From Muricoccus nepalensis (GTDB taxonomy: Bacteria; Pseudomonadota; Alphaproteobacteria; Acetobacterales; Acetobacteraceae), in contig NZ_RCZP01000005.1 of assembly GCF_006438825.1 (NCBI RefSeq), forward strand, positions 162,497 to 226,496: a stretch of DNA of 64,000 bases, written 5' to 3'. Position 1 is the first letter of the stretch; every line of letters starts with the position of its first letter. The notes under the pieces were generated by a model. It saw only the letters and a program-made list of their open reading frames with translations. It had not been told where the DNA came from and ran no database searches. Positions 63,157-64,000 of this stretch are shown here, piece after piece. The translations under genes were made by a program, and so were the position numbers.

Positions 63157-63321
63157 CACCGAGGCTCGTCAGTTCCGAAGCTGGTAACCCGGCTAAGCCT
63201 ATCACGGATGCGTGGGGGACTCAGTTCTAGGCTATTTTCTGACCCAACGCCTTCCGCGTGAAACGCCCCGTTAAACATCTTGCACCAATGCTCAGCCCCA
63301 GCGCACTACTCGGAGGCTGGC

Positions 63322-64000
63322 ATGGCCGTTGTCATCACATCCCAGCTCAACGCGTTCGGGCGGCTGCTGGCCGCCAGCGGCCAGCCGCTGAACTGGATCG
63401 ACGGCTCCGGCACCGCCGGGGGTCAGGTCCTTGGGACTGACCGGAACGACTACCTCTACAGCGGCGGCGGCGGCTCCACCCTTTTTGGGGGTGCGGGCGA
63501 CGACACGTACTTCGTCTGGTGGGATCTGCACGACAAGGTCGTAGAGGCCGCGGGCGCCGGCATCGACACTGTGGTGTCCTACGCTCCGGCCTACCGCCTG
63601 CCCAATAATGTCGAGAACATGTCCGTCGAGAAGGACGGCACCGCCGGCACCGGCAACAGCCTCGACAACCTCCTCGTCGGCGGCGACGGCAGCCAGACGC
63701 TCGACGGCGGCGCCGGCAACGACGTCCTCACCGGCGGCGCCGGCGCCGACCGCTTCCTCTTCGAGCGCGGCGCCGGGCGCGACGTCGTGACCGACTTCCA
63801 GCCGGGCGTCGACAAGATCGTCATCGGCGGCGGCTTCACGGCCTTCACGAGCTTCGCCGCCGTGCAGGCCGCCCTCCGCCAGGACGGCGCGGACGCGGTG
63901 CTCGAGCTCGGGAACGGCGACGCCGCCATCCTGCGCGGCGTCAGCGCCGCCGCCCTCACGGCCACGGACTTCCGCCTGCCCGCCGCCTCCCTCACCACCC
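63322..64000 (+). CDS. RTX-like calcium-binding protein, 5' part (runs off the window)
   Basis: An open frame of 226 codons from ATG 63322 continues past the window end. The body has glycine-aspartate repeats of the RTX type: GTDRNDYLYSGGGGSTLFGG then AGDDTYFVWW, GNSLDNLLVGGDGSQTLDGG and AGNDVLTGGAGADRFLF, followed by the DFQPGVDKIVIGGGFTAF segment common at the ends of such units. There is no N-terminal signal peptide, as expected for type I secreted proteins whose signal is C-terminal. GGAGGCTGGC precedes the ATG. Products are secreted enzymes, adhesins or S-layer-like proteins; which is unknown because the 3' part is missing. Confidence 0.85.
   Translation, partial: MAVVITSQLNAFGRLLAASGQPLNWIDGSGTAGGQVLGTDRNDYLYSGGGGSTLFGGAGDDTYFVWWDLHDKVVEAAGAGIDTVVSYAPAYRLPNNVENMSVEKDGTAGTGNSLDNLLVGGDGSQTLDGGAGNDVLTGGAGADRFLFERGAGRDVVTDFQPGVDKIVIGGGFTAFTSFAAVQAALRQDGADAVLELGNGDAAILRGVSAAALTATDFRLPAASLTT

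Overview
This is a GC-rich (roughly 70%) bacterial chromosome or megaplasmid segment. The gene style, an HWE-type histidine kinase, Tat-like leaders and a very large set of tripartite-tricarboxylate-transporter (TTT) receptor proteins of the TctC/Bug family fit an alphaproteobacterium, most likely Acetobacteraceae (Roseomonas-like). That placement is an inference from content; no rRNA or other marker gene is present. No tRNA, rRNA or CRISPR array was seen.

The window is a catabolic accessory region. It encodes 14 complete Bug-type periplasmic receptors but none of the TctA/TctB membrane subunits they normally serve. Around them lie short operons: five SDR dehydrogenases, two SMP-30-type lactonases, four type I sulfatases, two formylglycine-generating enzymes (FGE), aldolases, flavin monooxygenases, a GMC oxidoreductase and local regulators (three IclR, one intact and one truncated LacI, one LysR).

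Layout: 0-6.2 kb, SDR and receptor on the minus strand, then IclR, carboxymuconolactone-decarboxylase-like protein, SMP-30 lactonase, receptor and SDR on plus. 6.5-10.5 kb, polysaccharide deacetylase-like protein with receptor, SDR, receptor. 11-16.5 kb, a translationally coupled run of an active-looking metallo-beta-lactamase (MBL) fold protein, a degenerate MBL partner and an HpaI-type aldolase, then two tandem receptors. 16.8-18 kb, orphan HWE kinase. 18-22.3 kb, sulfatase, LacI remnant, receptor, sugar-type SDR. 22.6-28.9 kb, sulfatase-FGE-ABC transporter operon (minus) facing a LacI gene. 29.3-33.3 kb, class II aldolase, two receptors, IclR. 33.3-46 kb, two flavin monooxygenases, hydrolase, M29/NicX-like protein, hydroxyacid dehydrogenase, IclR, SDR, MmgE/PrpD and three receptors, an apparent aromatic or N-heterocycle pathway with a shared operator-like motif. 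46-49.2 kb, a lower-GC island with transposase and helicase debris around a 680-residue repeat protein of unknown function. 49.2-56.3 kb, receptor, sulfatase, receptor, sulfatase opposite LysR-FGE. 56.3-60.8 kb, lactonase, cupin, DoxX, VOC protein and GMC oxidoreductase. 61-64 kb, MFS transporter, IS3 debris and the 5' part of an RTX-like gene running off the end.

Taken together the region looks like an organosulfate and sugar-acid/aromatic scavenging island: receptors and an ABC system bring in substrates, FGE matures sulfatases that remove sulfate, and oxidoreductases, lactonases and aldolases process the carbon skeletons. Substrates cannot be named from sequence alone.
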